A DNA stretch of 13,653 nt from Actinomycetota bacterium (GTDB lineage Bacteria; Actinomycetota; Acidimicrobiia; Acidimicrobiales; Aldehydirespiratoraceae): NCBI GenBank assembly GCA_012271125.1, contig JAAXHB010000022.1, positions 1-13,653 of the forward strand, in the 5' to 3' direction. The position numbers and the translations under genes are program-made. How positions within the stretch are numbered: position 1 is the first letter of the stretch; each line of letters opens with the position of its first letter. Positions 13,207 through 13,653 of the stretch are shown here, piece by piece. The notes beneath the pieces are model-generated. The model saw only the letters and a list, made by a program, of their open reading frames with translations, had not been told where the DNA came from and ran no database searches.

Positions 13207-13653
13207 GGTGTCCCACCAACATCCAAGTCATGCGAGCATCAGATGACTGAAACCGACCTGATTCTGCCTGAGCTTTCAACTCCTCCATTGTGCACCCAAT
13301 GCGCGCAAGTGCCTTTTCGACACCGGCATTGGTCTCCTCTTCATTAAAAAACAACCAACCCGGCTGAAAGACCCAAGCACCATGCCTCTCGTATTTCTCC
13401 GCTAACACCGGATCGTCGGCAAGCACCTGTTTTTCCTCATCCGTGAGTTCCCTGCCTCCCACCGGACCCCATTCGTCAGGGTCCGGGTTATTTTCGGACG
13501 TGACTTTTTCAGGCAAGGCAAGTTCGCCGGTGCCGGCGCAGGTTGGACAAGACTGCGTGCTGACTACATCAGCACCGCCTGCATCTGGCGAGGCACCCTC
13601 GGCTGGCTTGGACTCAATCGACCCCACCATCTCATCGACGGTAACGGCATCGC
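13196..13653 (-). CDS. Hypothetical protein with a CPTCxGTG motif, 5' end probably outside the window
   Basis: The frame is open to the right edge (codons DAVTVDE precede the first in-window ATG at 13630), and no Shine-Dalgarno sequence stands before that ATG, so the gene probably begins outside. From the ATG it has 144 residues. CPTCAGTGE at 28-36 is a single CxxCxGxG knuckle as in DnaJ-type or rubredoxin-like zinc sites, but no second CxxC pair follows within the protein (only C113). The middle is acidic (ELTDEEKQVLADDP), followed by an aromatic stretch (GAWVFQPGWLFF). Overlap of 11 bp with the downstream His-rich gene suggests a co-expressed pair. No function assigned. Confidence 0.6.
   Translation of the reverse strand, partial: DAVTVDEMVGSIESKPAEGASPDAGGADVVSTQSCPTCAGTGELALPEKVTSENNPDPDEWGPVGGRELTDEEKQVLADDPVLAEKYERHGAWVFQPGWLFFNEEETNAGVEKALARIGCTMEELKAQAESGRFQSSDARMTWMLVGHRAE

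Overview
The window looks like bacterial chromosome, most likely from an uncultured actinobacterium of the Acidimicrobiia type. This rests on the mix of an F420-type luciferase-like oxidoreductase, a DinB-fold protein, an ADP-forming acyl-CoA ligase and acyl-CoA chemistry, on moderate to high GC, and on a scarcity of Shine-Dalgarno sequences, which may mean leaderless starts. Taxonomy is inference, and an F420-rich Chloroflexi lineage such as SAR202 is an alternative. I found no tRNA, rRNA, insertion sequence or CRISPR array.

Left part (1-3024, minus strand). A molybdenum-hydroxylase-like gene pair (FAD subunit, then a fused ferredoxin-domain/molybdopterin protein cut by the window edge) lies downstream of an AtzA/SsnA-type aminohydrolase. 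The ferredoxin-like domain keeps the family framework but has lost all eight cysteines that hold its two [2Fe-2S] clusters. This is the strongest candidate here for something undescribed.

Middle (3140-6667). An F420-type LLM oxidoreductase (minus) and a Rid-family protein (plus) are divergent with 35 bp between them. A DinB/mycothiol-transferase-fold protein (minus) is divergent from a flavodoxin-fold quinone/NAD(P)H oxidoreductase followed by a creatininase-family amidohydrolase (both plus). With the left part, this suggests degradation of nitrogen heterocycles or cyclic amides; the substrate is not visible.

Right part (6703-12516, minus strand). This is a coherent carnitine/gamma-butyrobetaine module: a carnitine 3-dehydrogenase fused to a betainyl-CoA thioesterase, an acyl-CoA dehydrogenase, an NDP-forming acyl-CoA ligase and a CaiD-like carnitinyl-CoA dehydratase. 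Likely flow: gamma-butyrobetaine is activated to its CoA thioester, oxidised to crotonobetainyl-CoA, hydrated to carnitinyl-CoA, released as carnitine, oxidised to 3-dehydrocarnitine and, after a cleavage step whose gene (CdhC/BKACE type) is not in the window, betainyl-CoA is hydrolysed to glycine betaine.

Right edge (12583-13653, minus strand). Two overlapping genes of unknown function; the second is His-rich and visibly lower in GC than the carnitine genes.

Three copies of a 71-75 bp imperfect palindrome lie in three intergenic gaps (3046, 4634, 10890). The tip of the hairpin differs between copies but stays self-complementary.
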